From Mesaphorura yosii (Eukaryota > Arthropoda > Collembola > Poduromorpha > Tullbergiidae), in NCBI GenBank assembly GCA_009869945.1, contig WIXG01000726.1, positions 1-24,470 of the forward strand: a DNA stretch of 24,470 nucleotides, written 5' to 3'. The position numbers were made by a program, and so were the translations under genes. Under the pieces are notes generated by a model that saw nothing but the letters and a program-made list of their open reading frames with translations, searched no databases and was not told the origin of the DNA. Below are positions 15,706-24,470 of this stretch, in pieces (the stretch's first letter is position 1; each line of letters starts with the position of its first letter).

Positions 15706-17969
15706 TTATACCGCCACCACTCTAGCCAGCAGCCAGCTGTGGATGCTGAATAATAGTCTATGCAACTCGGAGCACTCCATCGTCTCCTGCTCTCCACCTT
15801 TGAACTTGAGTGTTAGCTTAGACCGCGAGTCGTCCGTGCTCGATGATAGCTGGCTGAAGTGATGAGCCCAGAGTGGGGTTGAGGGGGTTGGACTCGTCGT
15901 TGCCTTGTAGAGCCGGAACATTGAGACGGGAGCAGTGGAGAGTTCGAGGGTGCAGGGTTTCCCGGACCACCAGACAGGGAAGGAGGTGCTCTGTCAAGAA
16001 AATAAATACGTGTCTCTGTGAACGAGTCGAGAATCAGAGTCCGACGCCGGGAGCGGGCAGGGACTCGGGCCCTCGAATCCTTTCCCCCACCGAGGCGGCG
16101 TGACCCGCCGCTAGAAAAATCGTCTTCGGTGGAGAATAGTAAAAACCGCCTGCAGCGGAAGACGTTATCTGCCGCCATCCCGCCTCTTCCATGTTGAAGG
16201 CAGGGATGGACAAAATTGAGGACCCGACGGACTATGACCCGTCTCCCTAGCAAATTGTGGGCAAGGCGTAGCGGGCGCTTCGCGACCGACAGCCGAGTCC
16301 TCAATAGACGTTACATTTAATCCGCCTCTGACAGGGAAAGAAACCACAAAGAGGAGTCCACTCCCGTTTCTGTTCAGGCGCCTCCGGCGCCGGTGAGAGC
16401 ATCAGACCGCCTTCGGCGAACGACACTCATGTGCCAGCGAATCGTGTCGAAGAAAGTCAAATTTGCAAAGACCCAGAATCAACAAAAAATATACGCAATG
16501 TCTTTGCAAAGTCCCTACACCAAAACTTTTTAAAGTCCCCGAAAAAAATCGCCAAACAGTCCAAGAAAAGGGACTTCTCAATGCCTAAACTTTCAGTCCC
16601 AGAATCACACAAATTTTCAAAGTCAGCGAAAAAAACGCGAAACACGGGAAACCAACGACTGCCAATGATCAGAAGACCAAACAGCCAGAATTTTTTTTTC
16701 AAAAATTCTTTCGCGTACCAAACTATTTTTCCAAACTCACCTTCCTGCCCCTGACCCCCTCCAGCACGGCCCTTCCCCACCCGCTCTCCACCCGCATCAG
16801 TTCGATCCTCGTCTCCGTACTACAATAATAGCTTGAAGGTTTCTTAGGTGGAAAGGGCCGCCCCTCCAAGGCCAACTGTAGCAAGAAACAGTGCTGCCTC
16901 TCATCCAGACACTCGCTCCCACTCAAAACTCTTAATAAACTGCAAGTCACAGGAACCCGTACGCCTTCATCCTGAACAACGAGAGGAGGGTACTCCGCCA
17001 GCGATAAATAGTCATTAGTAATGGTCAAAACCCTCGGTCCCCACTCGATCCACTCGGCCCCCTGCACCCCGACCCAGACCCAGTTGCAGTAAAGAATGTT
17101 AACTGTACTGGTAGATAACTGCTTGAGCTGATGTCCATTCAGGATGGAGATTGTGTCCGAGATGGATTTGATCCAGTGGGTAAGGGAGTGGGTCGTGGGT
17201 GGGTAGATGACCCCTGTCGTGGTGTTTAGTGTAGAGTCGGTGACCTGCGATAAGAAGGGTTGGGTCAGACAATTTCGAATTTCCCGGCCTCTGGCCGTGG
17301 ACCCGTGGAACCCTGGAACCTACCTGAAAGCTCCTCACCCGCAGCTGGTCGCTCGACTTCAAGTATCTCGTCAGGATTGCGAATGTCAAGGGGACGGCCC
17401 TCTCCGTCTCGTATTCCTCGTCCTCACATTGCAGGTAGGGCCTCGTGTTTGGGTAGTATTTTACTACGAGCTCAACACGGGGCCCTGCTGAGCTTAGTAG
17501 TTGGAGACAGTCGTCATGTGTGAGCCGACGAAGGCGGTGGCCGTTGACTGGGGAATAAAAGAAAGTTTTAGAGAATAACCCTTGAGCAGGCCCCAGCAAA
17601 AGAGAAAAGCTTTTACTCACTCTCCAATAGAGCATCCCCCCTCTTGACCCGCCCTCTCGCGCCCTCGCCACCCACCCTCGTTACAATCAGAGGCAGCCCA
17701 TGCTCCCACCCTCCTTTTACACTCATTCCGAGCTGGCCACTCTCTCCTCTCTCAATAATCACCCTCCTCTTCTCCTCCCCGCACTCGAACTCCTCTTCAG
17801 TGTCCGACCCGTGCACGGGGCGGGTCGAGTCTGTGTCGGACGCCGTATTCGCAGTGTTGAGGGGGCGCTGTACCAGCAAATGGGTTGAGGTCAAGTGCAA
17901 GCGTCTTGGCAGTGGACGCAGCCCGTTGTGGGAGATCTCGACGAGGGAGGTGGTCGTGAAGTGGGGCAT
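15706..17969 (-). CDS. SNTG: Gamma-type syntrophin
   Basis: Four coding exons, 17969-17621, 17547-17324, 17244-16741 and 15990-15706, in consistent phase, give 453 residues. An in-frame stop lies eight codons upstream of the ATG, fixing the start. A PDZ domain spans about residues 67-148: RRVIIERGESGQLGMSVKGG, then a conserved INGH after the exon A/B junction, then VELVVKYYP. A PH-like domain with THWIKSISDTISILNGHQLK follows. The gamma-specific middle has LSGSECLDERQHCFLLQLAL. The C-terminal syntrophin-unique region has LWAHHFSQLSSSTDDSRSKL and ends SIHSWLLARVVAV. The order and the last motif match gamma-syntrophins (SNTG1/2, fly Syntrophin-like 2) better than the alpha/beta forms. Syntrophins are membrane adaptors of the dystrophin complex that recruit channels and signalling proteins through the PDZ domain. 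The protein is somewhat shorter than the vertebrate 517 residues. Confidence 0.88.
15991..16435. other. GC-rich intron segment with inverted repeats, possible insertion
   Basis: The acceptor-side 450 bases of syntrophin intron 3 are GC-rich and unlike other introns here. An inverted repeat CGTCTTC/GAAGACG (about 16121-16165) encloses about 30 bases. GGCGCC palindromes occur near 16380, and CCGCC/GGCGG words recur. No open frame of a transposase or reverse transcriptase is seen. Confidence 0.4.
16440..16735 (-). repeat. AAGTCCC array in syntrophin intron 3
   Basis: Boxes start at about 16509, 16533, 16594 and 16620, with weaker ones at 16454 and 16468. The spacings 24, 61 and 26 give a unit of 85-87 bases. 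Linkers include GCCAAACAGTCCAAGAAAAG, CTCAATGCC and CCAATGATCAGAAGACC, the same words as in the unkempt array. The array lies next to the 5' splice site at 16740. Confidence 0.75.
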
Positions 17970-18049
17970 CGTTAAAGTGGAGGCAGTGGTTTCTATTCAG
18001 CAAAGTCCTGTGGAAGGACCCTGCTAGCGGAGTTAACAGCAACTCACGT

Positions 18050-19236
18050 AGGTCTCAGGAGGCACTTTGTTACGTTTCCCTACGGATTTAATTAAGCTAC
18101 TGCTTATTGCCACCGATTTATTGCGATCAGAGTTCGTTGTCGACAATGCAGAGTCTTGCGGGGTTCGTTGTCGCTGAGCAGGAACGTGTGCAGTGCAGAG
18201 TGAAAGCGGGAGGCACTCGGCACAAAAGAGAAAGACAGATCGATTTCTCAAGCATGGTCTCTCGCGTTTCGGGGAAAGCAGTACGGAGCACTGCGGCGAT
18301 GGTAGTGTAAAGCATGCGCTCTACAAGCACGAGTCGCAGTCTCGAAGGAAGACGCTTGGAAGTCCCGCCGCCGCCACTCAATAAAATCCCCACGTGGAGA
18401 CCCTCCTACAAGAAAAACCCATGAAATGATAGCTCTGCTTGGGGTCGCCGCCATCTGCATTCACAATGGTCATACATGTCCGTTGGAATCGTGGTCCGCG
18501 GAGGAGAAAGCGCCCGACAAAACCCGGACAAGCATGCATGTTTAGAAGCATTCGTCCGGGGCGGGAGCTAAGTCGGGCCCCAGTCTCTTCCGGGCGTCCG
18601 CCGCCTGCTCCGAAGGCATCATCACCAGAGAAGGATGGCCTCCCGCAAAATCCTGAGCACCCGTAACCAGACTCCAGCCCGGGAGCCCTTGACCCACTTG
18701 TCAACTATAATAAAATGCATAGCGAGTCGTGTTGCTGCTCCAGCTCCTGTCCAGGCATCCGCCGTCTTTGCGCATTGCAGTCCGACCACAGCAGCAACGG
18801 TCGCTCACGGCCACGGTCGACCGAAATTCGGAGCATTCGCAAAGCTGAAATACTGAAATGTGAGCGATACGTTGACGTCACGCATTCTGCTCGAGTGTGG
18901 AACTGCGCAACTGCCTGCACATCTTTTGCGAGTCTGCACCCACAAGGTTCCAGCACCAGCTCACAGTCCGACTCTCACCACCGCCGTGCGCACAACAGCA
19001 GCAGCAGCAGGATAAAAACAGAGAAGAGTACAGTCAGAAGAGCAGGACGGAGTAATTGAGGATCAGACTCATCACCGAGTGTAAAGCGATCCAGCAGACT
19101 GTGATAAGGTGAGTCCCAAGTTTTGTGACCAGCTTTCGACCAATTCGACCCCGCTCCTGAGCCCCATACTCCATTCCCCGTCCGAACTGGGTCACGGCCC
19201 ACATTCCCGAATAGTAGATTTCGGGGCTCCATTTGC
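18050..19236. other. Intergenic region between divergent syntrophin and Tob
   Basis: No coding sequence is recognised; the frames present are short and mutually overlapping. It should hold the syntrophin 5' region on the left and Tob upstream control sequence on the right, including a perfect CRE at 18873-18880. Confidence 0.4.
18873..18880. promoter_or_regulatory. CRE palindrome TGACGTCA (distal)
   Basis: A perfect CREB/ATF-type octamer in the context GTTGACGTCACGC, about 410 bases upstream of a second identical octamer. Confidence 0.5.
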
Positions 19237-19314
19237 TATATATAGAATAGGCGATATTTGGTAAGAGCTTCGAGCTGGCTGCTGACGTCAAAGAGGGTAT
19301 AGCTGAGTATATAC
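19237..19314 (+). promoter_or_regulatory. Candidate Tob core promoter: two TATA-like boxes and a CRE
   Basis: TATATATAG at 19237-19245 and GTATATAC at 19307-19314 flank a perfect CRE, TGACGTCA, at 19283-19290. The CRE sits 16 bases upstream of the second box. Transcription starting about 30 bases after that box would give a 5' leader with a candidate donor GTAAGA at 19497 and an acceptor TCCCGCAG ending at 19755. Confidence 0.4.
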
Positions 19315-19757
19315 AGCAGCAGTCACATATCCCGACCAGAGCCAGAGAGCCAAACCAATCGTAGCCATCATAATAGGATAGGCATCCAGCTCTACAGACC
19401 CGCTAGCATGAGCAGTGGGCGTACAAAGAAGCACACAAGAGAGTCTGTTCCCCATTCACCCTCACCAGCACCACCCTCTCGCAAGCCACTCCAGCAGTAA
19501 GACTGTTTTGCAACTGCCCCGTGTGTAATGCGATCGCAATCGTATATCGCGTGACCTCTATTCATCCTTCCCATGACAAGGAGCAGGATAATAACAAAGT
19601 ATGGATGTTCACGTGCACTGCCAGTGATGATGACTTTTGTGGCTCCGTACGGAGATGGAGAGCCTTGAGCTCACAGCCCCCCGATGCCCTCGAAATGCCT
19701 GCCAAGCCCCCAAAATGTTACCATGCTAAATTTGCCCCTTTCTTTCATCCCGCAGAG

Positions 19758-20746
19758 ATGCACCTCGAGATCCACATCGCCCTCTCCTACCTCGCCACGC
19801 ACCTCTACAACAAGCTCCCACGGCGCCGCATCAACCTCTTCACCGAACTACTATCAAGTTCATTGTCTAATAAGTACCAAGGGCACTGGTACCCCCAGCA
19901 ACCTCAGCGGGGCTCCGCATTTAGATGTCTCAAGTCAACGGACCCTCTAATCAAAACTGCGACGATCGAGGCAAATATAGCCTACACTGATGTGATTGAG
20001 TCTCTCCCGAAAGACCTGTGCTTGTGGGTCGACCCCGGGGAGGTCAGCTACTCGGTTGGGGAAGGAGGGGCTACGAGAGTGCTCTGGAAGGAGGGCGATG
20101 AGGTGGACTTTGGGTATGGTGGAGGGGCTTGGAGCGCCCTCTCCCCGGTGGAGGACTCGGCAGCAGCAGCAGCGGCCGCCTGGATGTGGGGCGGTGCTGG
20201 AGGAGCGCCTATGGTCGATGGTGAGTACGAGTTTCAGTTTGTTGACAATGTTGTAGCACTTGTAGCACTTAGAAGTTGACCATGAACCCTTCTTTTAATA
20301 CAGCCGGAACAACTCTGATGACCGCAGCCTCCATCGCACCCCCGCCAGTGACGCTCCCCCTCCAGCAACTGCCACCAGCCCCCCAGCATCAGCCAATCAC
20401 CCCAACAACTCCCACCGCCCCAGCCCCCGCGACCGGCAAGAAACCAACGCTGATGACCACCGCCGCGTTCGCCCAAACGAAATTCGGCTCCACAAAACTC
20501 AAATCCAATACATCAAGGCGCTCCCACAACAACCGAATGTCCCCTACGGAGTTCAGCAACTACATTAAGCAGAAGCAGCGGGAGCAGCAGCAGATGCAGC
20601 AGTTGATGATGGGCGGACAGCAGCAGTGGGGCACGGGGGCTTGGGACCCCTGGCAACAGCAGCCGCAGCAGGTGCAGTGGAGCACTGCAGCCGGGCCGAG
20701 TGCAGCAGGGCAGGGGCAGCAGCCGCAGGGGGTCGTGGCCAATTAA
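19758..20746 (+). CDS. Tob: Tob, BTG/Tob antiproliferative protein
   Basis: Two coding exons, 19758-20220 and 20304-20746 (donor GTGAGT, acceptor AATACAG, 83-base intron), give 301 residues. The ATG is chosen because it directly follows a strong acceptor (TTTCATCCCGCAG) and opens MHLEIHIALSYLATHLYNKL, the usual beginning of the BTG/Tob domain; an upstream in-frame extension is probably leader/intron. The domain runs to about residue 115 with PRRRINLF (box A side), GHWYPQQPQRGSAFRCL and LCLWVDPGEVSYSVGE (box B side). The second exon is Pro/Gln-rich but keeps the Tob-specific block TKFGSTKLKSN...RMSPTEFSNYIKQKQ. Tob proteins bind the CAF1 deadenylase of CCR4-NOT, promote mRNA deadenylation and restrain proliferation. 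A polyalanine run and polyglutamine runs are present. No clear PAM2 motif is visible. Confidence 0.93.
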
Positions 20747-21024
20747 CGGAAGATTAACGATTGGTGCTAGTCGCGATGATACAGTCGAAATCTATTATTA
20801 AATACGCGCATCTTTGAGTACTAATTTTTTGCTAGTTCTTTTTCTATTTTGATCCAAGAAAGAGGGATTTAATTCTAGATAGCAATTTGTGATATCGATC
20901 GAGTATAATCTGAGAGTAATTCTAGTTTGGAAGCTTTTGTGATGGAAACTCAACCGAAATCTGTACCTGCTACACTATCAGAGAGAGAGACAGAGTTGTT
21001 AGTCTTGTGCGTAGAGTTTAAATA

Positions 21025-21041
21025 GCCCCCTTGATGGGGGC
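21025..21041 (+). other. Perfect GC hairpin in the Tob 3' UTR
   Basis: GCCCCC (21025-21030), loop TTGAT, GGGGGC (21036-21041), in otherwise AT-rich sequence and followed by a U-rich stretch. Confidence 0.55.
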
Positions 21042-21111
21042 CGACGATTTTTGTACCAGATTCTAAAACACTATTATATGAAATACATATAGTTGGATCC
21101 ATTCTTCAATT

Positions 21112-21117
21112 AATAAA
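21112..21117 (+). promoter_or_regulatory. Polyadenylation signal of Tob
   Basis: AATAAA followed by a GT-rich and T-rich stretch (GAGTGTTTGTTTTTT), a typical downstream element. Confidence 0.65.
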
Positions 21118-21277
21118 GAGTGTTTGTTTTTTACCCCCGAATTCGTGATTGAATAAATACGAAGGTTCTCTTTTCTGAAATGGTTTGTTCTGGTTGTCTT
21201 TTCAAACTCCACCCCCAGGAGAACGCCTGGAAGTCTACTCCTGCGGACTGCTGCAGTTTGCTCCTACTCTGCCTCGA

Positions 21278-21294
21278 CCTAACCTAACCTAACC
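21278..21294 (-). repeat. Interstitial TTAGG telomere-type repeat (3.4 copies)
   Basis: CCTAACCTAACCTAACC on the plus strand, that is TTAGG on the minus strand, the arthropod telomere unit. It overlaps the stop codon of the adjacent putative exon. Confidence 0.55.
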
Positions 21295-21363
21295 GTACTC
21301 GATCTCCTCCGCCCCGAAATCGTGATCCTCCTCCTCGTAGACTCCGATGCACTCCTGCGCACT
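21289..21363 (-). CDS. Putative terminal exon with acidic C-terminus
   Basis: After an acceptor (TTATTCTCAG ending at 21364), the minus strand reads 24 codons, SAQECIGVYEEEDHDFGAEE then IEYG, and a TAG stop. The acidic tail looks like a real protein terminus rather than chance, but I do not recognise it and cannot identify upstream exons. Minus-strand frames at 21459-22166 are candidates but show no clear splice partners. The stop codon lies inside the TTAGG repeat. Confidence 0.3.
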   Translation of the reverse strand, partial: SAQECIGVYEEEDHDFGAEEIEYG

Positions 21364-22625
21364 CTGAGAATAAAATCAGACCCAATTGGTGCGTCACTCT
21401 CTCCCCATCACGGAAGGACAGACGACTTTAATTTTCACCCTTTACACTCTTGCACATTTTAGACTGATTTTAACCCCTTGTAAATACACGTCGTTACATG
21501 TAATGAACCATAATAGCACATTTCGCTCCGTACTTTTGTAGCTGAACGTCTGTCATTTTGAATAACACTAGAATTGCACTTGGTTGTCCATTCTCTGATA
21601 GCGTATGATCGTCGCTTTCTTCCAGGCCTAGCCTCGCCAGTGTCAGTGACTTCCTCTTTCCTACCTGGCGGCTCCTGAGCCACAACTCTCGCCAAAAGTT
21701 GGTGGGTGTGGTTCAGCTTCTTGCTCGGCGTTTGCAATCACTAAGCGTTTCTCTTCGGGGCCATTGTTTTCTCGATTCCGGGGCTGATCACTGGGGAACT
21801 CGCTCGATTTCCGTGCTATGACACTTTTAGTACGCATAATCACCGAATCCATCGCAGGATTTGGTATTTGATTTGGCGGGTCGGAGCTCTCCGTTTTCCG
21901 GTTCCCCGGCTGTAGATTCTCGAGTAACCGTGGACATCTTGGAATTCCGCACTTTCAGGTGTGTGGGTGGGACCGCGAGTTCCGTCCACAGTTTCGGGAG
22001 GGCAGAGTAGCTGTTTCGGGGATGGGTCGCAAGAGTCAACATCTCCGGAACCCCGCTTTTCCTGGGCGCTACCGAAGAACTCAGGAAACAAAGCACGTAC
22101 TCGCACACGGCCTCTGCTCGCGTGAATCGAAGCCAGCTCGCTGCAAAACCCATCGTTCAAGGTCATTCAAACGAGAGCGAAAGAGCGAAAGCACACAGCG
22201 GAGGGTGCGCATGCTCGTGTGCAAAAACTGTATACAAGGAAACCACCAAATACACAGCTTGTGTGCCTCCGTGTTTTTGTTTTGGTTTCAGCAGCAGCGC
22301 AACAGCACGAAAGACATTCTGGGATTACTCCACGAGAGAAGAAATATTAAATCGACTCCCCAGAAAAAATTCGCAAACTCGATCAGCGAAACTCTCGAAG
22401 GAGGCCTAGAATTATTCGCCGGGCGAAGCGATTGCTAGACTCGTTTGGGGCGTGTGCATTTGAGTGTGTAGAGTTGGTCAGCAGCGGCTGGGAGTGACTT
22501 CAATAATCCCATCGAGGGCGCCCTGCAACAATCACCAAGCTCCCGAGAGACTAGAAGCCCTGTTGAAGCTGTGCCCCACCGAAGCAACCCCGCATCCAAC
22601 TCCTAACGAACAAAAGAAGCAGGGA
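21364..22625. other. Region without a recognised gene; UBALD 5' side
   Basis: Several overlapping frames of 60-160 codons exist on both strands, none with a recognisable domain. The right end should contain the UBALD promoter and leader; the frame upstream of the UBALD ATG is open for 54 codons but contains no ATG. Confidence 0.4.
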
Positions 22626-23102
22626 ATGGACCCCCTCAAGCAACAACTGCTACTCGGCCAATTCATCCAGTTAACAGGGGCGAGTGAGCAGGAGGCGAGG
22701 AAATTACTCGTGGAAGCACGGTGGGAGTTTGAGGTTAGATGCTGATTTACAAACAATTTCTAATTCATTAGAGACCAAAAGTGACTTGATCTCCTTGTGT
22801 TTCTTCAGACCGCCCTCTCCCTCTTCTTTGACGAGTCGAGTGTCGTATCCCAGCAGCAACCCAGCGGAGGGAACTGCCAACCCATCGCCCAATTGAGGCA
22901 AGCTCGTAACCTCGTGCCTACGAACACCCCAGCAACACCCCCGAATTTCCCAGAGGCTCTGTTAGCATTGAGTAGGATGAGCACCACGAATAGTCAACAG
23001 CAGCAACCATCATCTAGTTGGAGCTCGACGATGGCGGGGGAGGGAGGAGGAGGGCAGTCGAGTGGAGGTTCTGGAGGCGGAGGAGGCCATCCGCAGCAGT
23101 AA
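22626..23102 (+). CDS. UBALD: UBALD (FAM100) UBA-like domain protein
   Basis: Two coding exons, 22626-22733 and 22809-23102 (donor GTTAGA, acceptor TTTCTTCAG), give 133 residues. Residues 1-45 form the UBA-like helix bundle: MDPLKQQLLLGQFIQLTGAS, then QEARKLLVEARWEFETALSLFF with the split exactly after the WEFE. The family hallmark NTPATPPNFPEALLALS follows at about residues 74-90. The tail is a Gln/Ser/Gly-rich low-complexity extension. Vertebrate UBALD1 and UBALD2 have the same order and similar length. Their biochemical role is poorly defined; the domain resembles ubiquitin-associated folds. Confidence 0.92.
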
Positions 23103-23147
23103 TTTTAAATAAGAGATCTACCGCCCCGTTCTCAGCTCTCGTGTACA

Positions 23148-23206
23148 AATAAAAGAATCGCTTCTCTCGATTACATTCCCCGGCCAATCCATCTCGTCAA
23201 AATAAA
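23148..23206 (+). promoter_or_regulatory. Polyadenylation signals of UBALD
   Basis: AATAAA at 23148-23153 and again at 23201-23206, about 45 and 100 bases after the stop codon. Confidence 0.65.
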
Positions 23207-23866
23207 GGTGAATTCGCCCCATTTGCCGCCGTGGAGGGGAAGCCCAGTTAACTCAGCGGTTCTTGCATGACTCCACTTTTCATCTGCACTCAACTATTCA
23301 CTCGATTTGGCGCTCATTGCCCCGGTTGAAGGGCGATGCCCGTCGGAGGGGCTCTGTGTTGCCTCGGCACTGCGCTCCACACCCGCACGCCATCTACCGG
23401 TACAGAGGCTGCAACTTCTCCGCGCTCACTGTGAGTCACCTCTCTTCTCCTTGTACGGCTCAAGCAAGCAGAGTACAGCATCTGCGCAGCCGCTCCCTTT
23501 CTCCTTTCTCTCTTGCAGCACAGAGCACTGTGCACACTTGTTGCACTCGCGCGTACAGGCGCAAGAAGAGTGCAATGACAGCCGAGCTCTCGCGAGAGTC
23601 GCATTCCACATCGGTGCATCAGTGGCAGTGAGCTGTCAACGGCAGACGGAGGAGGACAAAGAAGGTAGTGGAACGAGCAGTGATAAAAGTGCCTTTTGAT
23701 TATGAAATCCAGCATCAGGGCGGAATTATAAAATCCAGTCCAGTGTGGAAAAGCGAAATTTGAGCAACAAGAAACTATTGAAATCGAGTGCCAAAAATAC
23801 AACGAGCGACCGCTGAATTAGTGCAGTTTGTGGAGTCGACTGCGGATCCAACCGACAGCGACGAAG
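23207..23866. other. Probable 5' region of the myosin gene
   Basis: No protein-coding gene recognised. The stretch between the UBALD polyadenylation signals and the myosin ATG should contain the myosin promoter and 5' leader. Confidence 0.45.
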
Positions 23867-24470
23867 ATGCCTGCTCCATCACATCAACAGCCCAGCCAGG
23901 CACAGCAGCAGCAGAATGGTGACGAGTACCTCAAGTACCTCGTACCCGATCGCGGCTCCTCCTCAACACTGGCGCAGGGACAGGTCGCCGACCCGGCGTC
24001 CCAGGCAGAGTGGACCCAGAAGAGACTCGTGTGGGTGCCTCACCCCGAGGCGGGCTTCTTGGCGGGTGGGATAAAGGTGAGTTGCAGCGAACTCGAACGA
24101 ATCACCCAATCACCGACGAATGAAATGTAAATCTTCGGAATTCTCTTCTCTTATCCGTAGTCCGAGTCCCCGACCCACGCCGAAATCGAACTGGTCGACA
24201 CCGGGAAACGGATCCAAGTTTCCAAGGATGACATTCAAAAGATGAACCCTCCGAAATTCGACAAGGTGGAGGATATGGCAGAGTTGACTTGTCTGAATGA
24301 GGCGAGCGTCCTGCACAATATTAAGGATCGGTATTACTCTGGGCTGATTTATGTGAGTTTTGTTTATTTATTCGTGGATTTTGCTGGATTTGCTGGTTGC
24401 CATGAATGTCGCTAATTCTAATCTTTTATTACGCAGACCTACTCTGGCCTCTTCTGCGTCGTGGTCAACC
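23867..24470 (+). CDS. zip: Non-muscle myosin II heavy chain, 5' end (partial)
   Basis: Three exons are visible: 23867-24076, 24161-24352 and 24437 to the window edge. Introns are in phase 0 (donors AAG|GTGAGT and TAT|GTGAGT, acceptors CCGTAG and ACGCAG). The 145 visible residues hold a Gln-rich leader, then the myosin N-terminal SH3-like domain ([20 protein letters not shown] and a variable loop), then the start of the motor domain ([48 protein letters not shown]). These strings are nearly invariant in zipper/MYH9-type non-muscle myosins. The protein is the actin motor of cytokinesis and cell-shape change. The P-loop and everything beyond lie outside the window. Confidence 0.97.

Larger units (their letters stand above)
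20747..21288. other. Tob 3' UTR and downstream spacer
   Basis: AT-rich and non-coding. The first good polyadenylation signal is AATAAA at 21112-21117, implying a 3' UTR of about 380 bases that includes the hairpin at 21025-21041. A second AATAAA follows near 21154. Confidence 0.5.

Noticed and set aside
16457..16780. Phe-rich minus-strand protein in syntrophin intron 3 (and similar ones at 14304-14696 and 11107-11541)
   Set aside because: The recurring DFE/FF-rich peptides are translations of the AAGTCCC intronic repeat and do not resemble any protein domain.
19521..19757. N-terminal extension of Tob in the same frame
   Set aside because: A strong acceptor lies two bases before the ATG at 19758, where the BTG/Tob domain begins. 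The upstream frame shows no similarity and probably covers leader and intron.
1..24470. CRISPR arrays, rRNA genes, insertion sequences and bacterial operons
   Set aside because: Nothing fits. The spliced genes, polyadenylation signals and intron-containing tRNA show a eukaryotic nuclear context, and the repeats found lack CRISPR-type regular unique spacers.

Overview
The window is nuclear DNA from an animal, most likely an arthropod. The genes have short introns (about 60-440 bases) with GT-AG ends, polyadenylation signals and an intron-containing eukaryotic tRNA. The proteins are recognisable metazoan ones: a SLO2 potassium channel, Unkempt, a gamma-type syntrophin, Tob, a UBALD protein and non-muscle myosin II. 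An isopenicillin-N-synthase-like pseudogene, a divergent seven-helix receptor and a short TTAGG telomere-type motif are compatible with a springtail (Collembola). That placement is inference.

Layout. Bases 1-7400 are a sparse, AT-richer accessory region. It holds an unassigned minus-strand exon (182-533), two unassigned long reading frames, an intact three-exon seven-helix membrane protein (3472-4989), a decayed 2-oxoglutarate/Fe(II) dioxygenase pseudogene (5230-5905, minus), a frameshifted M14 carboxypeptidase end fragment (5906-6137, plus), a small two-exon gene resembling GTP cyclohydrolase feedback regulatory protein (6493-6946), and a torsin fragment (7063-7248, minus).

Bases 7400-18000 are a dense block of three complete genes in tandem on the minus strand: SLO2 (11 coding exons, 7487-11881), unkempt (7 coding exons, 12366-15036) and gamma-syntrophin (4 coding exons, 15706-17969). 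A tRNA-Ile(UAU) gene with a 23-base intron lies on the plus strand between unkempt and syntrophin. In each of the three reconstructed genes the exon phases agree and the summed coding length is divisible by three.

Bases 18000-24470 carry plus-strand genes: Tob (19758-20746), UBALD (22626-23102) and the 5' end of the non-muscle myosin II heavy chain (23867 to beyond the window). Syntrophin and Tob are divergent; two perfect CRE octamers lie between them on the Tob side.

The most unusual signal is a dispersed intronic repeat. Introns of SLO2, unkempt and syntrophin carry related sequence built on AAGTCCC boxes. In unkempt the boxes alternate at about 26 and 64 bases, giving a period of about 90 bases. 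In three introns the array lies at or near the 5' splice site, always in the same orientation relative to transcription. The six conserved protein-coding genes do not form one pathway; they are conserved housekeeping and neuronal genes that happen to be neighbours.
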